Positions 23,255 to 32,087 of a stretch of 64,000 bases of DNA are shown here, piece by piece. Within the stretch, counting starts at the first letter, position 1, and each line of letters begins with the position of its first letter. Source of the stretch: Brevibacillus sp051967035 (GTDB lineage: Bacteria; Bacillota; Bacilli; Brevibacillales; Brevibacillaceae); contig NZ_JBQCKK010000008.1 of NCBI RefSeq assembly GCF_051967035.1, positions 1 through 64,000 on the forward strand, given 5' to 3'. The notes under the pieces were generated by a model. It did not search any database, was not told where the DNA came from, and saw nothing but the letters and a program-made list of their open reading frames with translations. A program made the position numbers and the translations under genes.

Positions 23255-24370
23255 ATGAAGCGACCAGAAGAGACACGCGTCGTTGTCGGCATGTCCGGCG
23301 GGGTCGACTCCTCCGTGACGGCTTACCTGCTCAAGCAACAGGGATATGACGTCATCGGCATCTTCATGAAAAACTGGGACGATACCGATGAATTCGGCCA
23401 TTGCACGGCGGAAGAAGACTTCCAGGATGTCCGGCGCGTCTGTGAACAGATTGGCATTCCGTACTACACGGTGAATTTTGAAAAAGAATACATGGACAAA
23501 GTCTTCCAGTATTTTTTGGATGAATATAAACGCGGGCGCACCCCGAATCCCGATGTGATGTGCAACCGCGAAATCAAGTTCGGCGAGCTGCTTGCCAAGG
23601 TCATGGACCTGGGCGCCGATTACATCGCCACCGGCCATTACGCCCAAGTGAAGCTCATCGACGGAGAGTACAAGCTGATCCGCGGCGCGGACAATAACAA
23701 AGACCAAACCTACTTCCTCCATGTGCTGGGTCAGGAGCAGCTGGCGAAAACGATGTTCCCGATCGGCCATTTGCCGAAGCCCGAGGTGCGTAAAATTGCC
23801 GAGGAGGCCGGGCTGTATACGGCCAAAAAGAAGGACAGCACAGGAATCTGCTTCATTGGCGAACGCAACTTCCGCGAGTTTTTGCAAAACTACTTGCCAG
23901 CCAAGCCGGGCATCATCGAAACGGTAGACGGCGTTGGGATCGGGCAGCATGACGGGCTGATGTATTACACGCTCGGTCAGCGCCAGGGCCTGGGGATCGG
24001 CGGTGGGCACGGCAAGAGCGGCCAGCCGTGGTTTGTCGTGGACAAGGATCTGGAGCGCAATGTCCTGATCGTCGGCGAAGGCTCCAACCATCCCCGCCTG
24101 TATTCGAGCAGCTTGCTGGCTACCGACGTGAGCTGGGTGAGCGCGAACAAGCCGACCGAATCGTTTACCTGCACGGCGAAATTCCGCTATCGCCAGCCGG
24201 ATCAGCAAGTGACGGTGCACATACGCGAGGGCAACACCGTCGAAGTCGTTTTCGCCGAGCCGCAAAAAGCGGTGACTCCCGGGCAAGCCGTCGTCTTTTA
24301 CGATGGGGAAGTGTGCCTGGGGGGAGCAACGATTGACAAGGTGCGTGTGATCGACAAACAGAATGGATAA
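23255..24370 (+). CDS. mnmA: tRNA-specific 2-thiouridylase MnmA
   Basis: The 371-residue enzyme has the PP-loop GMSGGVDSS (residues 12-20). Catalytic Cys103 lies in PNPDVMCNREIKFG and Cys199 in DSTGICFIGERNF. GATGHYA-type (YIATGHYAQ) and GQRQGLGIGG blocks are also present. It inserts sulfur at C2 of the wobble uridine of tRNA Lys, Glu and Gln, with sulfur from a cysteine desulfurase (not in the window). Good GAGGAG ribosome binding site. The next gene begins 13-16 nt later. Confidence 0.97.
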   Translation: MKRPEETRVVVGMSGGVDSSVTAYLLKQQGYDVIGIFMKNWDDTDEFGHCTAEEDFQDVRRVCEQIGIPYYTVNFEKEYMDKVFQYFLDEYKRGRTPNPDVMCNREIKFGELLAKVMDLGADYIATGHYAQVKLIDGEYKLIRGADNNKDQTYFLHVLGQEQLAKTMFPIGHLPKPEVRKIAEEAGLYTAKKKDSTGICFIGERNFREFLQNYLPAKPGIIETVDGVGIGQHDGLMYYTLGQRQGLGIGGGHGKSGQPWFVVDKDLERNVLIVGEGSNHPRLYSSSLLATDVSWVSANKPTESFTCTAKFRYRQPDQQVTVHIREGNTVEVVFAEPQKAVTPGQAVVFYDGEVCLGGATIDKVRVIDKQNG

Positions 24371-24385
24371 CGGGGGAAGCGCTTG

Positions 24386-24718
24386 GTGGATGCAACGAAA
24401 AAGTCCAAGGTGATTATCGTTTCGTTTTTGGCGGGGGCGCTGCTGCTTAGCGTGCTGGCTTACATGGGGATGTCGGCCGCGAGCAACGAGCACATGGCCA
24501 TTATCCGGAGCGTCATCAAGCAGCAGGGCGGCGTCATTGTGCCGGATGGCGTGACAGCGGTTCCGCTTGAGGAGAGTCCTTTCGAGAGGAGCGGAAAAGG
24601 CAACACCATCTATCGCATCCAGTATACGAAGGATGGACAAAGCCTGACAGCCTGGTATCGCTCGGAAAACCATTCCTCGATTATCAAGGAACCGGAAGAG
24701 TGGATTCTTCCGCAGTAA
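24386..24718 (+). CDS. Single-TM hypothetical protein
   Basis: GTG (24386) or TTG (24383) start behind GGGGGAAGC. The 110-residue product has an N-terminal membrane anchor (VIIVSFLAGALLLSVLAYMG, residues ~9-28) and an extracytoplasmic domain of about 80 residues (RSVIKQQGGVIVPDGVTAVP, IYRIQYTKDGQSLTAWYR). It directly follows mnmA and precedes an ACT-domain gene. No family recognised. Confidence 0.6.
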   Translation: MDATKKSKVIIVSFLAGALLLSVLAYMGMSAASNEHMAIIRSVIKQQGGVIVPDGVTAVPLEESPFERSGKGNTIYRIQYTKDGQSLTAWYRSENHSSIIKEPEEWILPQ

Positions 24719-24751
24719 GCATAAACCTGACAGGGAGGGTGAGGGTACGAC

Positions 24752-25264
24752 ATGACCCACTATGCCGGACTTCGTGATTTGGCCCAATTGATTCGCAGAC
24801 TGGAGCCGCAGCTCGCAGGGGCATCCCTGAGCATTCTGGCCCACGAACATAAAGAAGAAATCGCTTCGCTTCTGGTAGAAGGTCTCGGCGACGGCGTCGC
24901 GGTTCAAAACAGCTCCGGAGAATACGCCAATCATCTGGCGGTTTTGCGCGTGGGCGCGAACAAGTACACGTTTGCCCAGGACTGGCGCGAGGTGTACATC
25001 AGCGAGATCAATTTCTGCGCCTGTCGGATCCCTCCGGGCGCTCACGGTCTTTTGGTTCACCATACCGACTATCCCGGCGTCATTTACGACGTTTCCCGCA
25101 AGCTGGCTGAGCATGAGATCAATATTTCCAAGTTGAATGTGTCGCGCGAGCAAAAGGGGAAACACGCTCTCCTGATCTGCGTGACCGACGAAGAGATTAC
25201 ACCGGGCGTCGTAGCTGCCATCGAGGAGTTGCCGCAGATCGACAAGGTGAGGTCTCTGCAATAG
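24752..25264 (+). CDS. ACT-domain protein
   Basis: The 170 residues end in a typical ACT fold (HTDYPGVIYDVSRKLAEHEINISKLNVSREQKG, about residues 105-137, with the Gly/Asn effector-turn). The N-terminal half (LRDLAQLIRRLEPQLAGASL, LVEGLGDGVAVQN) is alpha-beta and unassigned. ACT domains bind amino acids, as in the C-terminus of L-serine dehydratase beta or 3-phosphoglycerate dehydrogenase. No catalytic domain is attached, so this is a stand-alone sensor. Followed by a terminator. Confidence 0.75.
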   Translation: MTHYAGLRDLAQLIRRLEPQLAGASLSILAHEHKEEIASLLVEGLGDGVAVQNSSGEYANHLAVLRVGANKYTFAQDWREVYISEINFCACRIPPGAHGLLVHHTDYPGVIYDVSRKLAEHEINISKLNVSREQKGKHALLICVTDEEITPGVVAAIEELPQIDKVRSLQ

Positions 25265-25291
25265 GCGAAAAAGAGCAGGAGGGCACGCATG

Positions 25292-25322
25292 GCCGCTCAT
25301 CTTTTCGTATGGGCGGCTTTTT
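25292..25322 (+). terminator. Terminator after ACT-domain gene
   Basis: GCCGCTCAT and ATGGGCGGC arms with TTTTT. Confidence 0.7.
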
Positions 25323-25360
25323 CGTGTGCGCCGACTGCCTGGTTTCCGTAACGCGGGATC

Positions 25361-25391
25361 AAAAAAGCTGCCCGGACTACCGGGCAGCTGT
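25361..25391 (-). terminator. Terminator overlapping esterase stop
   Basis: AGCTGCCCGG and CCGGGCAGCT arms followed on the reverse strand by TTTTTT. The stem spans the last codons of the gene. Confidence 0.8.
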
Positions 25392-26201
25392 CTTCGAAGC
25401 AAACCGAATGGCGTGACTGATGAGGACAGGCAGGACGGATGTATGATTTTCGTCCGGGAACTGGCGAAAAGCCGCTTCGATCTGGCCATCGCCCATGGCG
25501 GACAATCGCTTGGCCATGGCCTGTGCTTTCTCATGGACCTGGAAGCGTCCGTCGTTTTCCAGCTCCCCGATAGCAAGCAGCGCCCGAACCCGCAAATCGT
25601 CTGTGAGCAAGGACGGCAGGCGGCGTTCCTCTTCCAAGAGGACGCTCTCGTTCCAGTGGATGGACGGGCTGCCGGCGATATAGCACTGGTAGGCGTGCGG
25701 GCGGGTCAGCAAGGCATGCAGCACGAGCAGACCGCCGAGCGAATGTCCGAAAATCGTTTGTCGCGTGCGATCGACAGGCAAGTCCTGTTCGATGGCGGGT
25801 TTCACCGTGTCTTCGATAAAGGTGAGGAAGTCTTCTGCCCCGCCCATTTCCGGCCATTCGCCGCCGCGCGGATGAGCGGGCAGCTCGGATACAGGGACGG
25901 CGTGGGTGAAATCGTAATAGCGCGATGGATGGAACGGCGCTTCTGTCGGATAACCGATACCGACGACGATTGCCGGATTCACGCCCGTCTTTTCAGGTGC
26001 CCGGGATTGCAAGCGGATCGCTTCGGTCATGGTGCCAAACACCGAGTTTGCATCCAGCAAATAGATGACCGGGAAGCCGGATGGCGGCGGAGTCACGTCG
26101 GGGATGCTGACGTAGAGGTGGAACGTGCGATCGCGGTAGGCCATTTTTCTGATGTGGGAACGAGGAATGGTAACGGCTTCATACATCGTGCTTTCCATCA
26201 T
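25377..26201 (-). CDS. Putative esterase of the Fes/IroE/BesA family
   Basis: A 274-residue alpha/beta hydrolase with the esterase-D-like layout of siderophore trilactone hydrolases. FPVIYLLDANSVFGTMTEAI is followed by nucleophile GHSLGG (Ser about residue 153), then IAGSPSIHW and C-terminal catalytic His in FPDENHTSVLP. Relatives cleave bacillibactin or enterobactin-type esters to release iron. No siderophore genes are in the window, so the substrate is uncertain. Two ATG codons at the N-terminus leave the start ambiguous by 2-4 residues. Confidence 0.8.
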   Translation of the reverse strand: MMESTMYEAVTIPRSHIRKMAYRDRTFHLYVSIPDVTPPPSGFPVIYLLDANSVFGTMTEAIRLQSRAPEKTGVNPAIVVGIGYPTEAPFHPSRYYDFTHAVPVSELPAHPRGGEWPEMGGAEDFLTFIEDTVKPAIEQDLPVDRTRQTIFGHSLGGLLVLHALLTRPHAYQCYIAGSPSIHWNESVLLEEERRLPSLLTDDLRVRALLAIGELENDGRFQVHEKAQAMAKRLSAMGDGQIEAAFRQFPDENHTSVLPVLISHAIRFASKTAAR

Positions 26202-26338
26202 GGATCACTCTCCATTCGCTTGTGGCGTCAACTTTTGTGCAGGGAACCTATTCATTATAGGAACGAAAATTCGAGACTGGCAATAGAGAAATAGAGAGGG
26301 AACCCATTGGCCAAAATCGCGCACGCTGAGCTTGACTA

Positions 26339-26385
26339 CTACGATATATTGAGGTAAAGTAAGTTTTACCAACTATATATTGATG
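26339..26385 (+). promoter_or_regulatory. Tandem NrdR-like boxes at the nrd promoter
   Basis: ACGATATATTG (centre ~26346) and ACTATATATTG (centre ~26377) share the NrdR core and are spaced exactly 31 nt apart, the three-helical-turn spacing known for NrdR. The second overlaps the -10 region. Confidence 0.65.
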
Positions 26386-26600
26386 CGGACAGGTGTTTAC
26401 CACGCTAGATGTTGGTAGACTTAATAGGGAAGTCGGTGAAATTCCGACGCGGTCCCGCCACTGTGATGAGAGAGTTCCATTTTGTTTGTACGCCACTGAT
26501 TCAGCCAATCGGGAAGGCGAAAATGGAGCGATGACCCCGAGCCAGGAGACCTGCCTGACCGTCGGCACTGGAAAACCTACGGGAGATAGGGAAGTGTTCG
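26383..26600 (+). promoter_or_regulatory. Cobalamin riboswitch upstream of nrdIEF
   Basis: Conserved core AGGGAAGTCGGTGAAATTCC, GCGGTCCCGCCACTGTGATG and the B12 box GCCAGGAGACCTGCCTG (26541-26557), then CCTACGGGAGATAGGGA. A terminator hairpin (GCGCATTCGAC/GTCGGATGCGC with T run, ~26646-26690) provides the off-switch before nrdI. Confidence 0.93.
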
Positions 26601-26645
26601 AGCGCTCCATTCGATTTGGACGGATGGATACGATGGGGATCATCA

Positions 26646-26690
26646 TGCGCATTCGACATTTTGGCGTCGGATGCGCTTTTCCTTTGGCTG
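26646..26690 (+). terminator. Riboswitch-controlled terminator before nrdI
   Basis: GCGCATTCGAC pairs with GTCGGATGCGC, followed by TTTTCCTTT. It is the likely expression platform of the cobalamin riboswitch. Confidence 0.7.
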
Positions 26691-26723
26691 AAACGTATAC
26701 ATTTGCAGTAAAGGATGAGGGAC

Positions 26724-27083
26724 ATGCTAATCGCTTTTGATTCAAAAACAGGAAACGTACGAAGATTCGTCAGCAAGCTCGATCTGCCGCACGTGGAGAT
26801 TGATCCGGACATGGTGATCGACGAGCCGTTCATTCTGGTCACGTACACGACAGGCTTTGGCCAGGTGCCGGAGAAGGTGGACCGTTTCCTGAAGCGGAAT
26901 CATGTCTATTTGCGCGGGGTGTCGGCGAGCGGCAACCGCAACTGGGGAGCCAGCTTTGCCAAAAGCGCAGACACCATCGCGAGCCAATATGGCGTTCCGG
27001 TCATTTCCAAATTCGAACTGTCCGGAACCGGCCGTGACGTGGAACAATTTACGAGTGGGGTGGCAGCAATTGCGACACATTGA
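26724..27083 (+). CDS. nrdI: Flavodoxin-like NrdI
   Basis: ATG at 26724 rather than 26715, because AAGGATGAGG is then correctly spaced. The 119-residue protein has NrdI motifs (AFDSKTGNVRRFVSKL, LVTYTTGFGQVPEKV, GVSASGNRNWGASFAKS, KFELSGTGRDVEQF). It supplies the oxidant that assembles the dimanganese-tyrosyl radical of NrdF. First gene of the nrdIEF operon, controlled by NrdR-like boxes and a cobalamin riboswitch. Confidence 0.95.
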   Translation: MLIAFDSKTGNVRRFVSKLDLPHVEIDPDMVIDEPFILVTYTTGFGQVPEKVDRFLKRNHVYLRGVSASGNRNWGASFAKSADTIASQYGVPVISKFELSGTGRDVEQFTSGVAAIATH

Positions 27084-29154
27084 ATTGAACAACCAACTGA
27101 TGCAGCGAGGAAGCGACGGATTTTACCAATTGGAAAAAGACAGAGAGGCTGTCGCTGTCTTCATGGAAGAAGTACAGGCGAAGACCATGACCTTCCGCAG
27201 TGTGAAAGAACGCATGGACTATTTGATCGAACATGATTTTTATGAAAATGTGTACGAAAACTACACCGTTGAACAGGTCGATGAGATTTTTCGCCTGGCG
27301 CATGAGGTTGGTTTTCAATTCGCTTCGTACATGGCCATCTCCAAGTTCTACAAAGACTATGCCTTGAAAACAGACGACAAATCGATGTATCTGGAGCAGT
27401 ACCCGGATCGGGTGGCGATTGTGGCGCTTTCGCTCGGACGAGGGGACTTCGAGCTGGCGAAGCGGCTGACGGTGTCGATGATGGAACAGCGACTCCAGCC
27501 GGCGACGCCGACGTTCCTCAATGCGGGGAAAAGCCGTCGGGGCGAAATGGTGTCCTGCTTCCTTCTGGAGATGGACGACTCCCTGAACTCGATCAACTAC
27601 GTGCTCGGCACCTGCATGCAGCTCTCGAAAATCGGCGGCGGCGTAGCCGTCAACCTGTCCAAGCTGCGCGGACGCGGTGAGCCGATCAAAGGCGTCGAGG
27701 GGGCGGCCAAGGGCGTCATGCCTGTGCTCAAGCTGCTGGAGGACGCGTTTTCCTACGCCGATCAGATGGGGCAGCGCAAAGGCTCCGGGGCAGCGTACTA
27801 CAACATCTTCGGCTGGGATATCAACGAATTTCTCGATTGCAAAAAGATCAATGCCGATGAAAAATCGCGGATCAAGACGCTGTCGATCGGCCTGATCGTG
27901 CCAAATGTGTTCTACAAGCTGGCAGAGGAAAACAAACCGCTGACTGTATTTGCTCCGTACTCCGTCTACAAGGAATACGGTGTCCATCTGGATGATATGG
28001 ATCTCGACGAAATGTACGACGAGCTGGTGGCAAACGAGCGCGTCAAGAAAAAGGTGGTCATGAGCGCCCGCGACATGCTCACCAAGATCGCGATGATCCA
28101 GATGGAATCGGGCTATCCGTACATCATGAACAAGACGAACGCGAACAAAAACCACGCGCTGAAGGACATCGGCTCTGTGAAAATGTCCAATCTGTGCACG
28201 GAAATTTTCCAGCTCCAGGAGACATCCACGATCACCAACTACGGCGAGCCGGATATCATCCGACGCGACATCAGCTGTAATCTGGCTTCGCTCAACATCG
28301 TCAACGTGATGGAGCACAAAAAAGTGCGCGAATCCGTGCGCGAGGGCATCGAGGCGATTACCGCCGTGAGCGATATGACCCGTGTGGAAAATGCGCCCGG
28401 CGTGCAAAAGGCCAACCGCGAACTGCACTCGGTCGGGTTGGGCGCGATGAATCTCAACGGCTATCTGGCGAAAAACAAGATCATGTACGAGAGCGAGGAA
28501 GCCAAAGATTTTGTCCGCACGTTCTTCATGATGATGAACTATTACTCGCTGGAAATGAGTATGGAGATTGCCAAGGCCAAAGGGGAAACCTTCATGGGCT
28601 TCGAGCAGTCGGAGTACGCCAAAGGCACGTATTTTGACAAATATCTCGCAAACGACTACCGTCCGCGCACGGAAAAAGGCCAGGAGCTGTTTGCGGGCAT
28701 GCACATCCCGACGCCGGAGGATTGGGCCGCTCTCAAGCAAAAGGTGCAGGAGCACGGGCTGTATCACGCCTACCGTCTGGCGATTGCCCCGACACAGAGC
28801 ATTTCTTACATACAGAATGCAACGTCGAGCGTCATGCCGATCGTGGAGCACATCGAGACGCGGACGTACGCGAACTCGACGACCTACTATCCGATGCCGT
28901 ACTTGTCGCAGGAGAACTATTTTTACTACAAATCTGCCTACGTGATCGACCAGTTCAAGGTGATCGATTTGATTGCGGAGATTCAGGAGCATGTGGACCA
29001 AGGCATTTCCACCGTGCTGCACGTCAACAGCAACATCTCGACCAGAGAGCTGGCGCGCTACTACATTTACGCAGCGAAAAAAGGGTTGAAGTCGCTCTAC
29101 TACACACGCACCAAGCATCTGACGGTAGAAGAGTGCATCAGCTGCGCTGTTTAA
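27055..29154 (+). CDS. nrdE: Ribonucleoside-diphosphate reductase alpha subunit, class Ib
   Basis: The start is probably GTG at 27055, overlapping nrdI by 29 nt (TTG at 27073 is an alternative). About 699 residues, the class Ib size. Visible active-site blocks are TPTFLNAGKSRRGEMVSCFLL (substrate cysteine), NLCTEIFQ with the central catalytic cysteine, ISYIQNATSSVMPI, and a C-terminal CISCAV tail with the redox-active cysteine pair. It reduces NDPs using electrons from NrdH/thioredoxin. No ATP-cone is visible at the N-terminus, as expected for NrdE. Confidence 0.96.
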   Translation: MGWQQLRHIELNNQLMQRGSDGFYQLEKDREAVAVFMEEVQAKTMTFRSVKERMDYLIEHDFYENVYENYTVEQVDEIFRLAHEVGFQFASYMAISKFYKDYALKTDDKSMYLEQYPDRVAIVALSLGRGDFELAKRLTVSMMEQRLQPATPTFLNAGKSRRGEMVSCFLLEMDDSLNSINYVLGTCMQLSKIGGGVAVNLSKLRGRGEPIKGVEGAAKGVMPVLKLLEDAFSYADQMGQRKGSGAAYYNIFGWDINEFLDCKKINADEKSRIKTLSIGLIVPNVFYKLAEENKPLTVFAPYSVYKEYGVHLDDMDLDEMYDELVANERVKKKVVMSARDMLTKIAMIQMESGYPYIMNKTNANKNHALKDIGSVKMSNLCTEIFQLQETSTITNYGEPDIIRRDISCNLASLNIVNVMEHKKVRESVREGIEAITAVSDMTRVENAPGVQKANRELHSVGLGAMNLNGYLAKNKIMYESEEAKDFVRTFFMMMNYYSLEMSMEIAKAKGETFMGFEQSEYAKGTYFDKYLANDYRPRTEKGQELFAGMHIPTPEDWAALKQKVQEHGLYHAYRLAIAPTQSISYIQNATSSVMPIVEHIETRTYANSTTYYPMPYLSQENYFYYKSAYVIDQFKVIDLIAEIQEHVDQGISTVLHVNSNISTRELARYYIYAAKKGLKSLYYTRTKHLTVEECISCAV

Positions 29155-29208
29155 TGTGAGTGAACGATCCCGGATGGAACAAGTTTTTTCAGAGAAGAGG
29201 AGCGCCCT

Positions 29209-30171
29209 ATGAAAGCTGTCAATTGGAACAGGCCGGACGACGATTTTACGATGACGTTTTGGAACCAGAACATTATGCAGTTCTGGACCGATGACGAGAT
29301 TCCGCTCTCGGATGACAAAATGTCCTGGATGGAGCTGAGCGATGCGGAACGGGATACCTATAAAAAAGTGCTGGGCGGATTGACCTTGCTCGATACGGTG
29401 CAGGGCGGTGTCGGGATGCCGAAAATCATGGAGCATGTGGACGGGCTGCAGCGCAAAGCCGTCCTGGCCTTCATGGGCATGATGGAGCAAATCCACGCCA
29501 AATCGTACAGCAGCATTTTCACCACGCTCGCGGCTACGGAGGAAATTGATGAAATTTTTGCCTGGGTGGAGCAGAGTCCGCATCTGCAAAAGAAAGCGGC
29601 GCTGATCGCCAAGCGCTACCAGGAGATCGAGACGCCAAAAGATTTGTACATGGCCATGGTCGCCTCCGTTTTCCTGGAAAGCTACCTGTTTTACAGCGGC
29701 TTTTTCTACCCGCTCTTTTTGGCCGGGCAGGGCAAGATGACGAGCAGCGGCGAGATTATCGACCTGATCGTGCGGGACGAGAGCATTCACGGCCTGTACG
29801 TCGGCGTACTCGCGCAGGAGGTGTACCATCGCCTCAGCGTCGTAGAGCAGGCAGCGGTCAAAGAAGAGCTGTACGCGCTCTTGCATGAGCTGCACGAAAA
29901 TGAAGAAGCGTATACCGTCTCCCTGTACACGGAGATCGGGCTGGCCGATGAGGTATTGGCCTACGTGCGCTACAATGCGAACAAGGCGCTGATGAATTTG
30001 GGACTGGAGCCGTTCTTCCCGGAGGAGGACGTCAATCCGATCGTCCTGAACGGAATCCGGACGCACACCAAGCAGCACGATTTCTTCTCGAAAAAAGGAA
30101 ATGGCTACGTCCGCACGATCAACGTCGAGCCGCTGACTGATGACGATTTTCGTTTCGATGAAACCAGGTAA
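29209..30171 (+). CDS. nrdF: Ribonucleoside-diphosphate reductase beta subunit, class Ib
   Basis: A 320-residue NrdF with carboxylate/His metal ligands in VLAFMGMMEQIHAKSYSSIF (Glu and His), VASVFLESYLFYSGF, and RDESIHGLYVGVLAQE (Glu and His). AGAGGAGCGCC precedes the ATG. It carries the dimanganese-tyrosyl radical cofactor. The operon ends with a hairpin at 30188-30217. With its oxygen-dependent radical, this enzyme is the B12-independent alternative to class II reductase, which explains the riboswitch upstream. Confidence 0.96.
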   Translation: MKAVNWNRPDDDFTMTFWNQNIMQFWTDDEIPLSDDKMSWMELSDAERDTYKKVLGGLTLLDTVQGGVGMPKIMEHVDGLQRKAVLAFMGMMEQIHAKSYSSIFTTLAATEEIDEIFAWVEQSPHLQKKAALIAKRYQEIETPKDLYMAMVASVFLESYLFYSGFFYPLFLAGQGKMTSSGEIIDLIVRDESIHGLYVGVLAQEVYHRLSVVEQAAVKEELYALLHELHENEEAYTVSLYTEIGLADEVLAYVRYNANKALMNLGLEPFFPEEDVNPIVLNGIRTHTKQHDFFSKKGNGYVRTINVEPLTDDDFRFDETR

Positions 30172-30187
30172 ACGATCGTTTCAAAAG

Positions 30188-30217
30188 GCTGCTGTCTAGC
30201 GACGGCAGTCTTTTTTG
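30188..30217 (+). terminator. Terminator after nrdF
   Basis: GCTGCTGTC and GACGGCAGT arms followed by CTTTTTTG. Confidence 0.7.
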
Positions 30218-30316
30218 CTCTGCGGAAAATTTTTCGGTAAATATTATTTTACTGAAAAAAACGAAAGAATTCTTCATTTTGAAATACCTTTTCCCTCTTA
30301 TTTATGTTATATATAA

Positions 30317-30560
30317 ATGATGTGTCGGCTCTTTTCGTTGCTAACGGGTCAAAGAGAGAGAGGTTTCGGCGGGAACGGCCAAACGCAACGGCGAGAGTCC
30401 CAGGTCATGAAGTCATGTGCTTGTCCGACTGATTTATCTGACAATAGATCCAAGGATATCCAGTTTAGCTGGAACTTGGACAAGCCCGTAGACTTCGTGA
30501 ATTTTTTCACTAATCTGAGGGTTGTTGAAATAACCCTTTGTTTTTCATCACAGGAGGTTT
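30317..30560 (+). promoter_or_regulatory. Structured leader of brnQ, unknown class
   Basis: After an A+T-rich promoter region lie about 240 nt of leader with mutually exclusive pairings. GCTTGTCC (30418) can pair with GGACAAGC (30477), while TCCAAG...CTTGGA encloses a TCCAG/CTGGA hairpin and uses the same bases. It ends with a terminator-like stem (AGGGTT/AACCCT with TTTGTTTTT, ~30513-30545). The T-box TGGNACC element is absent, so I cannot name the class. Confidence 0.45.
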
Positions 30561-30565
30561 TTGTC

Positions 30566-31918
30566 ATGCAGCAAAAAGTTTCGTATTCGTTTATCCTCAT
30601 CATCGGGTTCATGCTGTTTGCGCTGTTTTTCGGCGCAGGCAATCTGATTTTTCCCCCGATGCTGGGGCAAATGGCGGGAACCAATGTCTGGGAAGCCAAC
30701 GCAGGCTTTCTCGTGACAGGGGTCGGGCTGCCGCTTTTGGCTATTACAGCGTTGGTGTATTCAGGCAAAGACGATTTGCGTTCGCTTGCCAGCCGTGTTC
30801 ATCCGCTGTTCGGCCTCGTTTTCACGATTTTGCTTTACCTGGCGATCGGGCCGTTTTTCGCGATCCCGCGTTCCGGGAATGTTTCGTTTGAGATCGGGAT
30901 CAAGCCGTTTCTATCGGAACAGGCCGGTCCTGTGCCGCTGATGGTCTTCACCGTTTTGTTCTTTACGCTCGCTTGCCTGTTGTCGCTCAATCCTGGAAAA
31001 ATTATCAATGTAGTCGGAAAAGTCTTGACACCGATGAAGCTGACTTTTATCGGGATTATCGTCCTGACGGCGATGGTGAACCCGATTGGCGAGTTGCAAG
31101 CGCCGGTGGGGGATTACCAGACCAAGGCGTTTTTCAAAGGCTTCCAGGACGGGTATTTGACCTTGGACGCTCTCGGCGCGTTTGTGTTTGGGATCATCGT
31201 CGTCAATGCGATCAAGGGAAAAGGAGTTACGGCCAAAAAGGAAATTTTGCTGACGTGCGCCAAAGCAACGCTGATTGCAGGCGTACTCCTGGCGTTTTTC
31301 TACACGGTGCTTTCCTACATGGGCGCGTCCAGTGTGGCCAAGCTGGGTCATCTGGAAAACGGCGCGCAAATTTTGGCCAAAGTGTCGAATTATTATTTCG
31401 GTTCTTACGGCGGTCTGCTGCTCGGTCTGATGATTACGGCGGCGTGCCTGACGACCAGCGTCGGACTGATTACGGCGTGCTCGTCGTATTTCCACACCTT
31501 GTTTCCGCGTATTTCCCATAAGCAGTTTGCCGTGATTCTGGCTATTTTCAGTACCCTTGTCGCCAATATCGGATTGACCACGCTCATCAAGGTGTCCGTT
31601 CCGATCTTGACCACGATGTACCCGATCGCCATTTCGCTGATCTTTTTGACGTTTTTGCATCAAGGGTTCGGCGGGCGGCCAGAGGTGTATCAAGGCAGCC
31701 TGCTCGCTACGTTTTTCGTCAGCCTGTTTGACGGGCTGAATGCTGCCGGGGTTCAGCTCGCGGTGATTAACGATCTCTTTACACGTTACTTGCCGATGTA
31801 CACGATCGGGCTGGGATGGCTGCTTCCCGCGCTGGTCGGTGGCGTTGGCGGCTACATCGTTTACCTGATCCGCAAGCCTTCGCTGCGTGCGCGGGAGCTT
31901 CGCCTGACCAAGCAATAG
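30566..31918 (+). CDS. brnQ: Branched-chain amino acid:cation symporter BrnQ (copy 1)
   Basis: The ATG at 30566 lies 8 nt behind AGGAGG. The 450-residue carrier has twelve predicted helices with BrnQ hallmarks (FALFFGAGNLIFPPMLGQ, SLASRVHPLFGLVFT, AIPRSGNVSFEIGI, KGFQDGYLTLDALGAFVFGI). It imports Leu, Ile and Val with Na+ or H+. A second brnQ lies at 55944. The structured leader implies regulated transcription, probably by branched-chain amino acid supply. Confidence 0.93.
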   Translation: MQQKVSYSFILIIGFMLFALFFGAGNLIFPPMLGQMAGTNVWEANAGFLVTGVGLPLLAITALVYSGKDDLRSLASRVHPLFGLVFTILLYLAIGPFFAIPRSGNVSFEIGIKPFLSEQAGPVPLMVFTVLFFTLACLLSLNPGKIINVVGKVLTPMKLTFIGIIVLTAMVNPIGELQAPVGDYQTKAFFKGFQDGYLTLDALGAFVFGIIVVNAIKGKGVTAKKEILLTCAKATLIAGVLLAFFYTVLSYMGASSVAKLGHLENGAQILAKVSNYYFGSYGGLLLGLMITAACLTTSVGLITACSSYFHTLFPRISHKQFAVILAIFSTLVANIGLTTLIKVSVPILTTMYPIAISLIFLTFLHQGFGGRPEVYQGSLLATFFVSLFDGLNAAGVQLAVINDLFTRYLPMYTIGLGWLLPALVGGVGGYIVYLIRKPSLRARELRLTKQ

Positions 31919-32087
31919 GGAGGGCGAAGCGCGTTGCGCGGAAGCAGCCTGAACTTTAGCATCATTTTGGGAAATGGAAATAGTTTAGCATGACAAAAAC
32001 TGGTTTACGTGGTACTGTATGAAGAAAGGTGTGTCCCGCATGTGTTTGGGACACATGCTCTTTCTCTGACAATTTCATAGGAGTGGG

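Noticed and set aside
23009..25576. 855-codon open frame antisense to mnmA and neighbours
   Set aside because: It runs opposite to four well-supported genes with family motifs. Long antisense frames are expected at this GC and codon use; it has no ribosome binding site or domain.
27049..30078. 1009-codon open frame antisense to nrdE and nrdF
   Set aside because: Shadow of conserved nrdEF coding. The His/Arg/Val-rich product has no recognisable family.
30317..30560. T-box riboswitch before brnQ
   Set aside because: The TGGNACC antiterminator element and specifier arrangement are absent, although alternative helices exist.
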